Shown here: in pieces, positions 62,783 to 64,000 of the stretch | Position numbering within the stretch: position 1 is the stretch's first letter | Layout: the number at the start of each line of letters is the position of its first letter | Assembly: GCF_018143015.1 (NCBI RefSeq) | Contig: NC_054740.1 | Coordinates: 52,138,779 to 52,202,778, forward strand | Direction: 5' to 3' | DNA: 64,000 nucleotides | Source: Lytechinus variegatus | Taxonomy: Eukaryota > Echinodermata > Echinoidea > Temnopleuroida > Toxopneustidae | Notes under the pieces: generated by a model | Databases searched by the model: none | Told to the model about the DNA's origin: nothing | Seen by the model: the letters and a program-made list of their open reading frames with translations, nothing else | Made by a program: the position numbers and the translations under genes

Positions 62783-63397
62783 TTAAAGGACAAGTCCACC
62801 CCCCAAAAAACTTGATTTGAATAAAAAGAGAAAAATTCAACAAGCATAACACTGAAAATTTCATCAAAATCGGATGTAAAATAAGAAAGTTATGATATTT
62901 TGAAGTTTCGCTTCATTTCACAAAACAGTTATATGCACATCTCGGTCGGTATGTTAATGAGGGAACTGATGACATCACTAACTCACTATTTCTTTTGTAT
63001 TTTATTATATGAAATATGAAATATTTTTATTTTCTCTCATTGTCATGTAACAGGAAGTTTCATTCTTCCCTGAACACGTGAAATTCCATTATTGTAACAT
63101 TGTGTGCTTCAGGCAAGGAGGTCCTAATCGTCAAATTCGTAAAAATTGAAATATTGTATAATTCAAACAATAAAAAACAAGAAGTAGTGAGTGAGTGACA
63201 TCATTTACTCTCTCATTTGGATGTAACTGGCTCGTTCATACATGCATAACTATTTTGTTAAAAAATAAGCGAAACTTTGAAATGTCATATTTTTCTTATT
63301 TTACATCCGATTTTGATGAAATTTTCAGCATTGTGCTTGTTTGATTTTTCTCTATTTATTCAAATCAACATTTTTCTGAGGTGGACTTGACCTTTAG
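62783..63397. mobile_element. TTAA MITE (family A) in smoothened intron 2
   Basis: Left TTAA (62783-62786) then AGGACAAGTCCACCCC; right inverted GGTGGACTTGACCT then TTAG (mutated TTAA). Close relative of 18425-18979. Confidence 0.82.
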
Positions 63398-64000
63398 ATA
63401 TCAGATCTTATTTTGCATCTTCCACACAACAACTGAGTTGTGATTAACTTTTAATCTGACAATGAAATCAAACTTTGAAGAAAATAATAATTCTATCTTA
63501 GGTTTTCCAAATTTTCATACAACGCGTTTTGATAAGAATCATTAAATTTGATACATTTGTATTGACCAAATGCAATTAAAGTGCAGTTTGTTACCACAAC
63601 AAGGGGGGCTAGACTAGTTGTTTGCCATTAAAGTAGCAAGATTTATTTGTTGTAGAAGTTTACTGAATACTTGTGGAGGGTAAGTGGTCCTTTGAAAGGC
63701 TGGTATTCATTTGTTTGCTTCATGTACACACTTGGTATGAAGTGGATGTTTGCTAAATTAAACTGTATAAAGGCTGGGGGTTTGTAGATCTATGTATCAG
63801 ACTGAAGATGGAGATGTTAAGTATCCTGATTGATTGAGACTCTACATTGATTGAGACTCTACATTATAAGAGGGTCTTCCTTGCCCCCCTTCAAATTTAA
63901 AATCTCTCTCTGATGCAAGCATAACAGCCGATCCCTTCATAATACATGGCTCTTGGCAATCTCGTGCCAAGTCAAGGCTTCTGTTGTTACTTCCAATCAT
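63398..64000. other. Smoothened intron 2 remainder
   Basis: AT-rich sequence with a short direct repeat (GATTGAGACTCTACATT, twice near 63830-63865). No third smoothened exon could be found before the window edge. Confidence 0.45.

Noticed and set aside
60547..64000. Third smoothened exon
   Set aside because: Searched for the helix 1-2 region in all plus-strand frames; only LINE, MITE and AT-rich intron sequence were found.

Overview
The window looks like a piece of an animal genome, most likely a sea urchin or another echinoderm. The evidence is: (i) intron-split metazoan genes with canonical GT-AG junctions, namely an alpha-2,8-sialyltransferase and Smoothened; (ii) AT-rich introns and intergenic DNA; (iii) very dense DNA-transposon, MITE, LINE and SINE debris, including TTAA-flanked foldback MITEs and G-tract-ended elements. 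The assignment to sea urchin is inferred from general repeat style and is not proven. A 500-base run of N (29707-30206) marks an assembly gap.

Two genes can be read with confidence. The first, on the minus strand, is a complete four-exon ST8Sia-type sialyltransferase (exons 32188-32332, 15008-15083, 12350-12952, 7775-8027). Its splice phases fit at every junction and give a 358-residue type II Golgi enzyme with sialylmotifs L, S, III and VS. Its introns are packed with transposons. The second, on the plus strand, is the 5' part of smoothened (exons 59455-59961 and 60337-60546). It encodes the signal peptide, the ten-cysteine CRD, the linker domain and the start of the first membrane helix; the rest lies beyond the right edge. 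The two genes have no evident functional link beyond proximity.

Layout: 1-7.5 kb holds a tRNA-derived SINE, a TTAA MITE, a 978-bp giant hairpin, an L1-type LINE tail and a foldback element with an 8-bp target duplication. 7.7-32.3 kb is the sialyltransferase locus. Its introns hold a nested pair of hAT-like elements (8.6-12.3 kb), several palindromic MITEs, another hAT-like element (16.3-18.2 kb), a 2.36-kb tandem duplication of retrotransposon-plus-MITE sequence (18.1-22.8 kb), LINE reverse-transcriptase fragments, a SINE, tRNA-like 440-bp tandem repeats, a TCTA microsatellite and the gap. 32.4-55 kb contains no recognised gene. It holds arrays of a GC-rich core (GCGCGAAGCGCGAGC or its complement), a 4.16-kb inverted composite element built of 172-bp monomers (35.2-39.4 kb), many small MITEs, and a 5.1-kb hAT-like element that contains other nested insertions (48.3-53.4 kb). 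55-64 kb is the smoothened locus with MITEs upstream and inside its introns and a CR1-like LINE fragment in intron 2.

The most informative signals are nested insertions with precise target-site duplications (8 bp, TA or TTAA), two of which can be checked against an uninterrupted or inferable empty site in this same window. Others are the periodic GC-rich subterminal arrays and a tandem repeat in which each unit carries a perfect DR1 nuclear-receptor motif. No CRISPR array, operon or functional tRNA/rRNA gene was seen.
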